From Flammeovirga sp. SJP92 (GTDB lineage Bacteria > Bacteroidota > Bacteroidia > Cytophagales > Flammeovirgaceae): a DNA stretch of 64,000 nt. The translations under genes and the position numbers were made by a program. The stretch is from assembly GCF_001583495.1 (NCBI RefSeq), contig NZ_LQAQ01000091.1:62001-126000 (forward strand), given 5' to 3'. Within the stretch, counting starts at the first letter, position 1. Each line of letters starts with the position of its first letter. Below the pieces are notes generated by a model, which saw nothing but the letters and a program-made list of their open reading frames with translations, was not told the DNA's origin and ran no database searches. Positions 32,101 to 42,500 of the stretch are shown here, in pieces.

Positions 32101-35100
32101 TACTCGAAATCAACACCATTACTTTCATTCTGGATATATACATCATAATTTTTTGTTTCTCCAATTGTTCCATCAAAAGTAATCTCTGAAGGAAAATTAT
32201 GAACGTAATCAGCATCGTAAATACCATCTGCTACAACACTAGTTTGAGTGATTGTTCCATCACTGAAAATAATATTGATTTTACCTTCTTCTTGAGAAGT
32301 TGATGTTGGTGTAAACACAACTGGAAGAGGAAAATTAGATTGTCCTTTAATTTCTGTATTCAATAAAGCATCATCAATAGAGAATAATTCATTTGAAATG
32401 GAAATGGATGAAATAGTCACTGGAGCAGATCCTGAGTTTTCAAGTTTGATAAACTCTGTGTCATCTAAACCAATTTTCACTTCTCCAAAGAGCAAAGAAT
32501 CAACTGCTTCAATGTCTGGTGAACCTTGCACATTTACTGTGAAAGGAAGACTTGTTGAACCTTCAACTGTATTGGATTTTACAACAATTGAATTTTTATA
32601 GGTCCCGTTGATTTGCTTATTGAATTCAGGATCTAAAGTCACTTTCAAGTCAACACTTCTTCCTGGAGCAACAATACCTTTTGAAGGCGTGATATCATAA
32701 ACCATATTGATATCTGAAGTAGGTTCAAAAGCTACAGTAGTTCCATTTTTTAATGGAGCATCATCAAAGTCCTTGTACATTAAAGTATCTGTAACCAAGA
32801 ACCCAAGCGTATACACTTGATATCTTGTTTCAGGATCAATATCTTCTACATTAATATAATTGTATTCAATTGTACCATTTCTATGGAATACAACCTGATA
32901 CTCTAAATCAGTATTTTTAACAATAGTTTTAGAATCCCAAATAAGGTGATTTGTCTTCATTGAAAGAGCAAATTTATCACCGTAAGCATGGTACTTCATC
33001 TCTATTGCACGTTGATAACCTTCTTCAAATCTTAGAGGAGCACATGCCATATAATTATAGAGGAATATGCTCGCATTATATGTTAGATCAAATTTCTTTA
33101 ACTGCTCATTAAAGAATGGGAAGTCCATACCGAAGTCATAAGACTCAAAATTTATATCTGTATCAATTGCTTGACCAATTTGATTGATTTCATCCCATAA
33201 TTTTCCATCAAATGGCTTTGTTTTGATAGAATAGGTCAATGGTTCTGGAAGAACTCCGCCTTTAAGTGCTAATTGACTGTAAGGAGTTAGATCATATTCC
33301 AAATCAGCTTGCGATCCAGTATTTTCTAAAGTTAAAATCACTTCTTTTTTCTCTCCGTAAGTGATGTCAAATTCAGTCGCTTCCAACATGGCATTGACAC
33401 TTGGGGCAATTACGCTAGAGATTGTTAAAGGGATACTTACCTGGCTGTCATCAGAGTTTAATATCAAATCTTTCCTATGAATTCCATTGCTTGTAGTAGT
33501 GAAATTAAATTTGAAAGGCTGAATAGATTTTGCTCCAACTACTATAGAATCTTCAAGCGTAACTACTGTTCCATCAATTTCATAACTTCTAATGATAAAA
33601 TCGCCAAAACCTTTATTTTCTAAAGTTACTTCATGTTCTTTTTCAACATTAGTAAAGCTTTCTAATTCATATTGTTTTGAAAGGTTGATGTCAGGGTTAT
33701 GACCAGAGACATCTACTTTCACTTCAATATTGACAATGGGTTTGTGAATATCATTAGTTAGAATTCCTAAAGATGCAAGGTGTTGTCCATTGGTTAAGGA
33801 TTGAGCATCTATTGTAGCTTTCACTGAAGTGGTCTCACCTGATTGAACTTTTCCGGCTGTTGGATCAATAAATACAAAAGAACCATTGCTACCAGTACTT
33901 AAAACTCTTAAAAGTGGAATTGTACTTCTTGCTGAAAGTGCAACAGCTGACTCATAAGTTCTTCCATTATCTCTCGATACAATGAAGTTGTCGACTTCAG
34001 AAGGAATAAAACCAAATTGAAGTAATAGTGGTCTTTCAATTTCTTTAGGGAAATGAATAACTGTCCAGAAAGTCTCATTTTCATCAAAAAATTGAGGCTC
34101 ATACAATGGCATTCTGTAATATTTCATTACACCTGCTGTGTCAGGGTAATACTCTTGTGTATACACTAATTCAGATTCCAATAAGTTTCTGTACCCTCCT
34201 TTTCGAACTTCAATAAAGAAAGGCTTGTCACTTACAGTTGGGAGCATCCCTAATTCAATATGAGTTAAATTAAATTCATAATCATATGGAATATGGAAAC
34301 GAGTTGCATAGATTAAACCTGCATTTGGGTTACCTGAACCTACAATAATACTAGGGCCTTCATACAATTCATAAGACATTCCTGATGTGTATTCAGTAAC
34401 ATCGTTTTTCCAGTGTTCATTAGAATGTAAAATAGATTCCTCTACCTCAGTCACTTCCATTGCTGTAGGAAATCCAATAGATGGGTCCACAGCATTTACC
34501 GCCACTTCATTATTGTAGTTCAAAGGCATACTCAACACCTTATTCACTTCGGTTTGTGCTACTGAAGCAGATTGAGATTCTATACCATATTCTTGATGAA
34601 AGTTGTGTTCATTGGTAACTAAAGCAGACCAGTAAACAGTACCGTCTCCAATATTCGAAAATTCTAATGGAGCTTCGGCGGTTGTTTGTTCGTTTACATC
34701 AATAGTAACGTAAATTTGATCTGTAGAGGCCATGAAATGAGGTTCATCTACAGTTGTTACTTTTAAGATATTTGAAATATCAGATAAATTGGTGAATTGA
34801 TCCGCTGATTTTAAGGCAAACCAGTAGTCTGACTTTTTCAATAATTGATTGAAGCGTACACGCATTGTATCTCCCTCAGCCAAGTTGTTTTCAATACCAA
34901 AAATCAATTGATTATTGAAGTTTTCTTCAGTGATTTCTTCTGTAGAAAAAGCTAAGTAAAAAATACCAGGGCCTTGACTGTCTTCATCAACAGGAACTGT
35001 CCATTCTAATGTTACTTCATCATGAAGAATTTCACCTGCTCTTAAGTCTTCAATTGCATTAGGTGGAATGCGATTATCATCGGCTAAAGCATTGGCTGCA

Positions 35101-36578
35101 TTAAGCACACCTCTACCAAATTTATTTTCATGCTGGAATGTAAAAGGAGCTGCTGAATTCAATAAAATTCTCTTAAGATCTGAAGCTGTAAAATCTTCAC
35201 CTCCAAATTTTGAAATGATCAAAGCCGCAACACCACATACGTGAGGACAAGCCATTGAAGTACCTTCCATATAACCGTAGTTATTATTAATAAGTGTACT
35301 CAAAATTCCACCTTCTTGATCAAAGCTTCGCATATCTCCCCCCGGAGCGGCGATGTCTACCCAATCCCCGTGAGTCGTGTAATAGGAAGGTAAACCTGAT
35401 GGTCCTAAAGCAGATACAGCTACTACTTCATCAAATGCACCAGGGTATTTATTTTGCTCTAAACCTGTATTGCCCGCTGCAAAAAATAAGACACCGCCTT
35501 TCATAGGACTTCCTTCATATTGACCTGCTTCTGCAACAAAGTATCTGATTGCTTCTAATACTTCTGGTTCGTAGTAATTTTCAGCATTATAACCCCAAGA
35601 GTTTTGAGAAATTACCGCACCATTATCTGCACCATATACAATTGCTTCGGCAAAATTGGCTCCTCCACTTTCACGATAGTCAAACACCTGGCAAGACATG
35701 ATTTTCACACCATTTCCTGAACCATCACCGCCGGCTACACCAGCAACACCAATTCCATTGTTGTTAACTGCACCAACTGTACCTGCAACGTGAGTACCGT
35801 GATCACCAGGCGTAATAGGTCCTGGTACAATAAAGTTGTAACCATAAACATCATCTATGTATCCATTTCCATCACTATCTTCACCAGGTGTTCCGTTGAG
35901 CTCTGCTTCGTTTACCCACATGTTTGCACTGAGGTCTTCATGATAAGGATCTACACCTTGATCAACCACAGCTACAATGATGTCTGAACGTCCAGTTTGA
36001 ATTTCCCATCCATCTTTTAGATTAATATCTATATGGAACTCTCCGCCAATTTCTTTATGGTTTATGTAGTGCCATTGATCTGTTAAGAGCGGGTCATTAA
36101 ACTTAAATTCTTCTTCAGAAGTACTTTCAGTATGAAAAACATCTTGTTTAAAGACGACTGGTTTGGATCCATTGTCAATACTTACTTTAGCGTAGACTGG
36201 TTTTACGATATCGACTTCAGTTAACCCTTTGTAATTTTCTATCATTGCATAAGGATCAATAAGCGTATCAAAATCTATCTCATACCAAAGATGAAGCCCA
36301 TATTCTCTATGTTTTGCTTCATGTTTGATTGAAAAAGGAAATACTCTTTTGATAGAGTGAATTCCTACTTGTTGGTTCACATCATCTACATGAGCTACCC
36401 CAACTCTATTGTTAGAGGAAGACAACCTTAAACTTGAAGAAGTATCAAGTACATCTTTAGCAAATTTAATCCTGATTTTTCCGCTAACTATATCATCCCC
36501 CTTAAGTGAGTTCTGTTGTCCAAAAGCACTGAATACAAAGCCAATACTTAAGAACATTAATATCAATAATTTTTTCAT
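29115..36578 (-). CDS. Giant secreted subtilisin-like (S8) protease with T9SS C-terminal signal
   Basis: 2487 residues from the ATG at 36578 (MKKLLILMFL..., ending FGQ), preferred over the upstream ATG at 36614, which lies inside the previous gene. A signal peptide and an N-terminal propeptide (to about 165) are followed by an S8 catalytic domain with intact Asp206 (VAVVDQGVD), His260 (DHGTHVAGTVG) and Ser441 (GTSMACPHVCG). A fibronectin III-like domain (about 505-590) comes next, then about 1700 residues of repeated Ig-like, ASPM/Hydin-like and cadherin-like modules. The last 75 or so residues form a type A T9SS sorting domain (YPNPVTEG, ending HKLLIK). It is expected outside the cell or on its surface, as last gene of a SusCD operon. 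Confidence 0.93.
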   Translation of the reverse strand: MKKLLILMFLSIGFVFSAFGQQNSLKGDDIVSGKIRIKFAKDVLDTSSSLRLSSSNNRVGVAHVDDVNQQVGIHSIKRVFPFSIKHEAKHREYGLHLWYEIDFDTLIDPYAMIENYKGLTEVDIVKPVYAKVSIDNGSKPVVFKQDVFHTESTSEEEFKFNDPLLTDQWHYINHKEIGGEFHIDINLKDGWEIQTGRSDIIVAVVDQGVDPYHEDLSANMWVNEAELNGTPGEDSDGNGYIDDVYGYNFIVPGPITPGDHGTHVAGTVGAVNNNGIGVAGVAGGDGSGNGVKIMSCQVFDYRESGGANFAEAIVYGADNGAVISQNSWGYNAENYYEPEVLEAIRYFVAEAGQYEGSPMKGGVLFFAAGNTGLEQNKYPGAFDEVVAVSALGPSGLPSYYTTHGDWVDIAAPGGDMRSFDQEGGILSTLINNNYGYMEGTSMACPHVCGVAALIISKFGGEDFTASDLKRILLNSAAPFTFQHENKFGRGVLNAANALADDNRIPPNAIEDLRAGEILHDEVTLEWTVPVDEDSQGPGIFYLAFSTEEITEENFNNQLIFGIENNLAEGDTMRVRFNQLLKKSDYWFALKSADQFTNLSDISNILKVTTVDEPHFMASTDQIYVTIDVNEQTTAEAPLEFSNIGDGTVYWSALVTNEHNFHQEYGIESQSASVAQTEVNKVLSMPLNYNNEVAVNAVDPSIGFPTAMEVTEVEESILHSNEHWKNDVTEYTSGMSYELYEGPSIIVGSGNPNAGLIYATRFHIPYDYEFNLTHIELGMLPTVSDKPFFIEVRKGGYRNLLESELVYTQEYYPDTAGVMKYYRMPLYEPQFFDENETFWTVIHFPKEIERPLLLQFGFIPSEVDNFIVSRDNGRTYESAVALSARSTIPLLRVLSTGSNGSFVFIDPTAGKVQSGETTSVKATIDAQSLTNGQHLASLGILTNDIHKPIVNIEVKVDVSGHNPDINLSKQYELESFTNVEKEHEVTLENKGFGDFIIRSYEIDGTVVTLEDSIVVGAKSIQPFKFNFTTTSNGIHRKDLILNSDDSQVSIPLTISSVIAPSVNAMLEATEFDITYGEKKEVILTLENTGSQADLEYDLTPYSQLALKGGVLPEPLTYSIKTKPFDGKLWDEINQIGQAIDTDINFESYDFGMDFPFFNEQLKKFDLTYNASIFLYNYMACAPLRFEEGYQRAIEMKYHAYGDKFALSMKTNHLIWDSKTIVKNTDLEYQVVFHRNGTIEYNYINVEDIDPETRYQVYTLGFLVTDTLMYKDFDDAPLKNGTTVAFEPTSDINMVYDITPSKGIVAPGRSVDLKVTLDPEFNKQINGTYKNSIVVKSNTVEGSTSLPFTVNVQGSPDIEAVDSLLFGEVKIGLDDTEFIKLENSGSAPVTISSISISNELFSIDDALLNTEIKGQSNFPLPVVFTPTSTSQEEGKINIIFSDGTITQTSVVADGIYDADYVHNFPSEITFDGTIGETKNYDVYIQNESNGVDFEYVIQEGLFTSLENDAINDTFDSTAFGFMKDDYGYTWHTSNSENDFYRWENIKNESVLSLVDGKPLAIGLPFDFPFYGEEYDSIWVSIHGMASVLPMEEDFLNQRFEKEDGVSGIIAPFWSYLKYSGTDSVYYKVTEDRLLVQWNNIIGKDATSSPGILSFGFEIVKDGRIYFHYKKLDTWGGLLRYGLESPDEKYTLQDENVLIVNQSKLTDKSTIAIVPPVHHKVNANAKDSFTLSINTSRFNYSGAYVDTLRVRTNSDIKPIIEIPVKVNLTGTSALSVLNDVDFDEVVFEENLSISENIQLMNSGNNDLEITQITKTDLDKVDFFDEEGNQMIMNSSGVLLSPIKIAPWEVITVKAVFPIAEQSDINGKINFINTAGESSAIITAELVDSPVFKWNATNQEYSLRGTDTTTYSFNIENDGTSKLKYTVIPAVLPEIDPTVIPGVIDEIGEIKTTNGLAVDSLAIDWSEDADGVFTPFVVGAKLGFANRFVAPEGGFDITHVKVYSYIQNINEYVRIMISQGGDLPQDGTILLDQKFQIVEVIDEDWMYFELEKPFHIPEGEAFYIGVGLPVTHKYMGFNTSEDRSILDNTFSGVFSGEEGDDKYRWWQANDYEKFVWKIRPLTASAENKWLSLDQKEGVLSEGGLSEVTATINASAANPGQNVASIIVTSNDINNKKTLVKMNVSVNGRPTFTHTPNSYQDTLRVSEDGEYVFNYLFEDPEGDLMTIQVDSNNIQKIQYHFQQDGAQTASLKVNADYESEGIYSLPISVSDEFGNITRDTTFIEVTHKNRPPVLNMDYAIIRINLADTIQTVTIDPNDLFEDPDGDQLQIYARNDNPNIVDLALGYAHININPNTEGVGRLLFVADDGKENGLVGYFVYVEIIDDPSAVMNGRDQNGEPIHLDLGSFEHSTVYPNPVTEGKAILAYKVDEQANVQFEVVDIHGKSIYRKSYTQQPAGMHSELIPLEGLPQGVYILKVNVDMQYAKSHKLLIK

Positions 36579-36594
36579 TTTCTCAATTTTAGCC

Positions 36595-38040
36595 TTATTG
36601 TTTTTCACGTACATAGCGAACTGTCATACCGTTGAAGTAAGTGTTCATGACAGCAAACCCCACATTTGGAATTGAAGTATTCATTAGAAAAACATATCCC
36701 ATACCTGTGTCTTGATTGATGTCTGAGGTCATGATTAGAACTTCTTTTTCCTGACTCTTGAAGATGTGTCTAAATGCAGGGTCAGAAACATCACTGAAAG
36801 ACAAGTAACCTGGGAAATTAATTTCCATTCCAGACTCTCCTCCTACTTTTAAGGCTTCTTTGGCGTATAATTCTCCACCATATAATCGGATAATATCATC
36901 TAACTCGATAGCAGTTGGTAGCCTCCAACCTTCAGGAGGCCTGTTCATGGCAACATCAATAAAGTATAGACGGCCATAACGTTTTCTTTCCTCTTCATCA
37001 TCAAGAGCATGACCATCTTGAATCAGTGCTCTATAACCATATCCATAGTACCACGATTGATTACCTGGATCTTCGGCATAATTGTAGTTGTCGGCCATCC
37101 ATTCCAATCCATTGATTTCCACAAAACGGTACTCCTGATTATCACGGTTATCTACCCAAACACCCCATTTTCCTCTGAATCTGATTTTTACTGTGTCTAT
37201 AGAAACGGTGTTATTTACTTCCACTTGCCAAGCCAGTTCATACTCGGTATCCGGATCACCTTTAAAAAGAGAATGAGGAAGATTTTTATGATATACTTCT
37301 CCATTTTCTCCACCAATCAGTGTCCAGTTTCCTTTAGCACCTGCTGGAAGAAAAGCTTCCAAAGTGTAGAATTTTTCTTCTTTGCTATTTAAGTCAGTGA
37401 TAATATCTAAGTTATCATCACCCGCTAAAGCTTTCAGTTCATTAGTTACAAATTCAAGCTCTTCTGTGACTGTCTGATTGCCGAATGATAAAGCCCACTG
37501 CACTTTGTATGTTGTGTTTTTCAAACCAACAAAAGTAGCAGTGCTGTCATTGATCATTTCTATATTTCCACCGTCACCTTCTAAAATGGACCAACTGCCA
37601 GCAGCACCGTATTTTGGTGCTACTGCAGTTAAGTAGGTCGAAACATTATGAAAAAGTGTATCCTGAGGGATTTCGGTAAGAATCGTTGGAGTAAGGTTTT
37701 TATAAGAGACTGTTATTAGATCTGTCTTATATTGATCTCCTTCAGTAACTTCCCAAATAAGTTGATATGTGATACCCGGTTCTCCATAAAATTTTGAAGT
37801 TGGATTATGAATGTCTTCAAAATTGCCATTCTCTCCAATATATACTTTCCAGGTACCAATTTGTCCTTTATCAACAGGTCTTGCTGATAATTCCACCATA
37901 TAACCGTCACTTTCAATATCAATAAAGCTCGGGCCGGCATCAGGGTTTATTCTTATTATATCAGTATCGTTTTTACAACCAAATCCGAAGATCAGTAGTA
38001 AAAGCAAACTAATACTTTTTTGAATTAGTTTATTGTTCAT
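36595..38040 (-). CDS. Lipoprotein with three PKD-like repeats and a FISUMP domain
   Basis: 481 residues. The lipoprotein signal ends LIFGFGC (Cys22). Three tandem repeats of about 85 residues follow, each with G.W...G.(G)G...N....F.G.....Y.L.W: GTWKVYIGENGNFE, GSWSILEGDGGNIE and GNWTLIGGENGEVY. From about 295 comes a Fibrobacter succinogenes major paralogous (FISUMP) domain: YRFVEINGLEWMADNYNY, YGRLYFIDVAMNRPPEGWRL, GMEINFPGY. FISUMP proteins are usually surface lipoproteins of unknown activity. It lies 60 bp after susD and 16 bp before the subtilase, and is likely a surface accessory of this uptake locus. Confidence 0.85.
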   Translation of the reverse strand: MNNKLIQKSISLLLLLIFGFGCKNDTDIIRINPDAGPSFIDIESDGYMVELSARPVDKGQIGTWKVYIGENGNFEDIHNPTSKFYGEPGITYQLIWEVTEGDQYKTDLITVSYKNLTPTILTEIPQDTLFHNVSTYLTAVAPKYGAAGSWSILEGDGGNIEMINDSTATFVGLKNTTYKVQWALSFGNQTVTEELEFVTNELKALAGDDNLDIITDLNSKEEKFYTLEAFLPAGAKGNWTLIGGENGEVYHKNLPHSLFKGDPDTEYELAWQVEVNNTVSIDTVKIRFRGKWGVWVDNRDNQEYRFVEINGLEWMADNYNYAEDPGNQSWYYGYGYRALIQDGHALDDEEERKRYGRLYFIDVAMNRPPEGWRLPTAIELDDIIRLYGGELYAKEALKVGGESGMEINFPGYLSFSDVSDPAFRHIFKSQEKEVLIMTSDINQDTGMGYVFLMNTSIPNVGFAVMNTYFNGMTVRYVREKQ

Positions 38041-38100
38041 TACGAATTCCTATTTTAAGCAATTGTGATGATTTTGTAGATCATCAATTGGTTTAGTTTA

Positions 38101-39528
38101 TTAATACCCTACATTTTGATCTAGCTCAGAAATATTCTTGTTTGCATCAATTTCTGATTGAGGAATAGGGAAAGTCAATCGATAATAATCGGCATCATTG
38201 GCAGTGAAATTGAATTTTACCCAGTGATCTCCTTCACGTACAAATGGCAGTTGACGTCTTTTGATATCATTCCATCTAAACCCTTCTCCGAATAACTCTT
38301 TTCTTCTTTCTAATAGGATTTCATCAATCAACTCTTGCCCTGTATTTCTACTTTTGGGAACACCAGGATAAGCTCTTGATTGAATTAAATATAAGGCATC
38401 TTGTGCTTCAGAATAATTACCCAATTCTGCTTCACATTCTGCTTCAATTAAATGCATTTCTGAAGCTCTGATCACAATTCTTTCCGCATTACCAACCGTA
38501 CCATTGTGTCCGAATTTTAAAATTAGGTTTCTATCTGCATCAATTTCCTCTTCAATCAAAAAGAAGTATACTCTCAAGTCTTCTGTAGAAAACTGCTCAA
38601 CAAATTTGTCATTTGCTCTCATTGAACTGTATCCTGCTACAGGCCAATAAAAAGAAGGTAAACTCAGGTAAACGTTGTTATCTTCTTGTGTATATGCAAT
38701 AGAATAAATTGTTTCTGAATTTCTATAAAGAAAACCTTGAAGCATTTCATTGGCTGTCATTAAGGGAATATCTGCATATGCTTTTTGAGCATTTTCTTTT
38801 GCCTCTTCCCATCTTTCCTGATCCAAATAAGTTCTTGCCAATAATGCATAAGCACCTCTTTTTGAAATAAAACCTCTATCAATATCAACAGGATCTAAAT
38901 CTTCCAGCATTTCAATTGCCTGAACTAAATCTTCTTCAATAAAATCATAAGCATCTTGAAGAGTAGCTCTTCCTGGATCTTCATCATCAACAGCAAGGAT
39001 CCGGTCAACAATCATGATAGATTGTGCCATATTATCCTTTTTGTGAGCTGGAGCATACATTTGAACTAACTTCAGGTTTACATAAGCTCTTAACGCTCTA
39101 GCTTGTCCTTCAAGTTCTTCTTTTTGTTCTTGTGTTGCATCAGGGATATATTGAGCATTTTCGATAATCTTATTAGCATCAAAAATTAGTTTATAACCAG
39201 ACCACCATGGATTACTTACATAATTATAAGTAGGCAACACATTCATTTGGTAGACATCTGTAAACCAGTTCCAGTTGTCAACTGAATTGATCATTACATC
39301 CTCTCCCATGATGTCAGCCATGATTGGATTATAAAGACCATCAAAATAGGGTGAGCTTAATTGGTCATAAGCACCAATCAACGCTGCTTTTGCATTTGCA
39401 TATTTTGTAAAGACATCTTCCTCTTTAATAGAATCACTAGGTTCCAGCTCTAAAAAGTCATTATTGCATGAAAATAAAAGACTTAACGAGAACAATGTGA
39501 TGATGCTATTTTTAATTATTTTTTTCAT
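38101..39528 (-). CDS. SusD/RagB-family outer-membrane substrate-binding lipoprotein
   Basis: 475 residues. The lipoprotein signal is LSLLFSC (Cys21), followed by FLELEPSDSIKEEDVF, the usual SusD start. TPR-like helices carry the fold (YVNLKLVQMYAPAH; KRGAYALLARTYLDQERWEEAKENAQKAY). The RagB/SusD C-terminal signature is seen in ELIDEILLERRKELFGEGFRWNDIKRR and FPIPQSEIDANKNISELDQNVGY. It forms the lid over its SusC partner. The substrate is not set by sequence; peptides are inferred from the secreted protease in the operon. 11 bp separate it from susC. Confidence 0.96.
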   Translation of the reverse strand: MKKIIKNSIITLFSLSLLFSCNNDFLELEPSDSIKEEDVFTKYANAKAALIGAYDQLSSPYFDGLYNPIMADIMGEDVMINSVDNWNWFTDVYQMNVLPTYNYVSNPWWSGYKLIFDANKIIENAQYIPDATQEQKEELEGQARALRAYVNLKLVQMYAPAHKKDNMAQSIMIVDRILAVDDEDPGRATLQDAYDFIEEDLVQAIEMLEDLDPVDIDRGFISKRGAYALLARTYLDQERWEEAKENAQKAYADIPLMTANEMLQGFLYRNSETIYSIAYTQEDNNVYLSLPSFYWPVAGYSSMRANDKFVEQFSTEDLRVYFFLIEEEIDADRNLILKFGHNGTVGNAERIVIRASEMHLIEAECEAELGNYSEAQDALYLIQSRAYPGVPKSRNTGQELIDEILLERRKELFGEGFRWNDIKRRQLPFVREGDHWVKFNFTANDADYYRLTFPIPQSEIDANKNISELDQNVGY

Positions 39529-39539
39529 TTTTCTTCTCC

Positions 39540-42500
39540 TTAAAAATCTAAATTGAAACCTGTTGAAACGACTTTCACACCTGGAATATTATTTCCGGTG
39601 ACCCCATTGATACTCATCTCTGGGTCAAAACCATTATAATTTGTTAGTGTCCAAAGGTTTTCTCCTGACACAAAAGCTCTCACACTGCTAAGCCCTGCTT
39701 TTTCACAAAGTCTTTTAGGCAATCTGTAGGCTAATGTCACGTTCTTCAATCTGACATAAGAACCATCTTCTAAATATCTTGAAGACATTTCATTCCCTCT
39801 ATCAGTATTGTTTGTGATATATCTTGGTATATCTGTGTGGATATTATCAGGAGTCCAAGCATTTAAAGCTGATGCTGCTAAGTTGCCTCCAGGGTTTACA
39901 CCATCATGCATATTGCTTGCGTAGTCATGGTTGTAAACTTTATTTCCATAGCTAAAGGAGAAGTATACACTTAATTCCAGATTTCTGTAACCTACCATAT
40001 AATTTAATCCACCGAAGATTGTAGGCAATGCGGTTCCTAAGCGAACTCGTTCAGCATCATTGTATTCACTTGTAACTAATTTCCCTGAGCCATTAGGGTC
40101 TTCAAAAGCTGAAGTTGGCATTGATTCACCATTTTCACCAGAGTGATTGACATACCATAATGGACGGCCATTTTCTGGGTTCACACCTGCCCATTCTCTA
40201 AGGTAGAATTGGTATAAGCTAGCTCCTTCTTCAATCAGCTTTGTGCCATTTACAATTTCGTCTGTTGTTAATTCTAAAATGGTATTCTTATTTGTTGATA
40301 CATTGAAACCAACAGTACTGTAGAAGTTTGTGCCTGTCTTTATATCATAAGAAAGTGCTAATTCTACCCCTTTGTTATCCATTGCACCTAAGTTGGTTAA
40401 AATAGAACCAAACCCTTTTGAAGCAGATAATGGTTGTGAGAATAATAATCCATCAGAATGACGGATATAATATTCAGCAGATAAGGTTAATTTATTGATC
40501 AACCTTGATTCTAAACCTACGTTGAAACTAGTGATTTTCTCCCAGCTTAAATCTTGATTTTCTAATTGAACAGGAGTTAAACCAGCATAACCACCATAGT
40601 TTGCACCACTTCCATATAAACCAAGAGATGCATAATTGCCAATATTATTGTTGCCTGAAGTACCGTAAGAAGATCTAAGTTTCAAGTGATTGATCCAAGA
40701 AATGTCTCTCATGAAGTTTTCGTTATTGATTCTCCAGCCACCACCGAAAGAATAGAATACTCCGTACTTGTTATTTTTACCAAAACGAGAACTACCATCT
40801 GTACGAATACTACCACTTAAGTAATAACGGTCCAGAAAATCAATTTTAGCTTGACCTAAGTAGGAAACTAAGTTCCACTGAGTAGTGAAACTGCCAGGTT
40901 GTGTTGGTTTTGAACCCCAGACTAAATCGTAATATCCGTCCACTGAAAAGTCTGTCACACCACTGCTTACCGTAGAGATACTTTGACCTGCTGCTTCTTG
41001 TCCGGCTAATACTTCAATAGAGTAATTTTCTCTGTATAGGTTATAAGAAAGAATATTTGATAAGTTCCAGGCAATATTGTCTGATTGTGACATTGTACTT
41101 CTACCATTCACACCTGCACCATTACCATGTTCAGGATTATAATAGTTCACACCTTTGTTGATGGAATTATCAATACCAAGAGTTGTTTTGAATGATAAGT
41201 TTTTAGTGAAGTCAGCTTTCAAGTATGAATTCAAAACACCTCTTTTCGTTTCATATAAATACTTGTCTTTTTCTGCTAAACCAATAGGGTTGAAATCGAA
41301 TACAGCTTTATTATCCCAGTTATATGAACCGTCAGCATTGTATACAGGAGACGCAGCATTGATGATTTCAACTGAGCGTACAGGGTTGGCGCCTTCACTT
41401 CCACTTGGAGGAGCATTCGTTTTTGAGTAAGATAACATTGAGTTGACACCGGCCGTAAGGAAGTCGTTAATTTTGTGAGATACATTGATCTTACTTGTAT
41501 ATCTTGTGTAGTTAGAACTTAAAATTGTGCCGGTATCATCATAGTAACCTAAAGAGAAGAAAACCTTTGTAAGGTCATTTCCTCCGCTTACATTTAAATT
41601 ATGGTTATTGACTAAACCATTTTTATATAATTCATTTCTCCAATCCGTATCAGTATGTACATGCGTACCTGGAATAACTTTTCCATTTTGATCTAACGGG
41701 GCTTCTGTACTGAATGGATTAAAACCAACAATACTTTCAACATTATCATGAGCATACTGCCTTGCTTGTTCTGCAGACATATCATCTGATAATCCTCTAT
41801 TATATAAACCTTGCCATGAGTGCTCGTAAATTTGAGAAGAATTCATCAACTGATATCCATCAGAAATTCTGCTTGATACACCAAATTGAGAATTCAATGA
41901 GATTTTTGTCTGTCCTGATTTACCTTGATTCGTGGTAATTAGAATGACGCCATTGGCAGCACGAGAGCCATATAAAGACGCAGCAGCTGCATCTTTTAGT
42001 ACAGTTACGCTGGCAATATCATTAGGGTTTATATCTGTGATTGAACCAGTCATTGGCACGCCATCCAAAACATATAAAGGAGAACTACTAGCACTCAATG
42101 AGCCTATACCTCTGATTCTTACAGTAGAAGCTGCACCCGGCTGTCCAGAACTACTTGATACCATTAGACCAGGAGTTGTACCTTGTAATGCTTTGTCAAA
42201 AGAAGTAACGGCTCTATTTTTGAGTACTTCATCGTCTACTACTTCAGCAGAACCTGTAAATGCTTCTTTGGAAGTAGTTCCATAAGCTACAACCATTACT
42301 TCCTCCAAGTGCTGAAGGTTTTGTTCCATTGTGACGTTGATGACTGATCTATTATTCACTCTTTCATATTGATTTGCCATCCCTAAGAAAGTGAATATTA
42401 ATGTTGATGAGTCAGATGGAACAGTTACTTGGTAATTACCCGTCATATCTGTGACGGTGATAATATTAGTACCTAAAACTTGAATGTTAACGACAGGAAG

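Noticed and set aside
36579-36614. Upstream ATG for the subtilase at 36614
   Set aside because: It lies inside the preceding coding sequence and puts 12 charged residues before a perfectly good signal peptide that starts at 36578.
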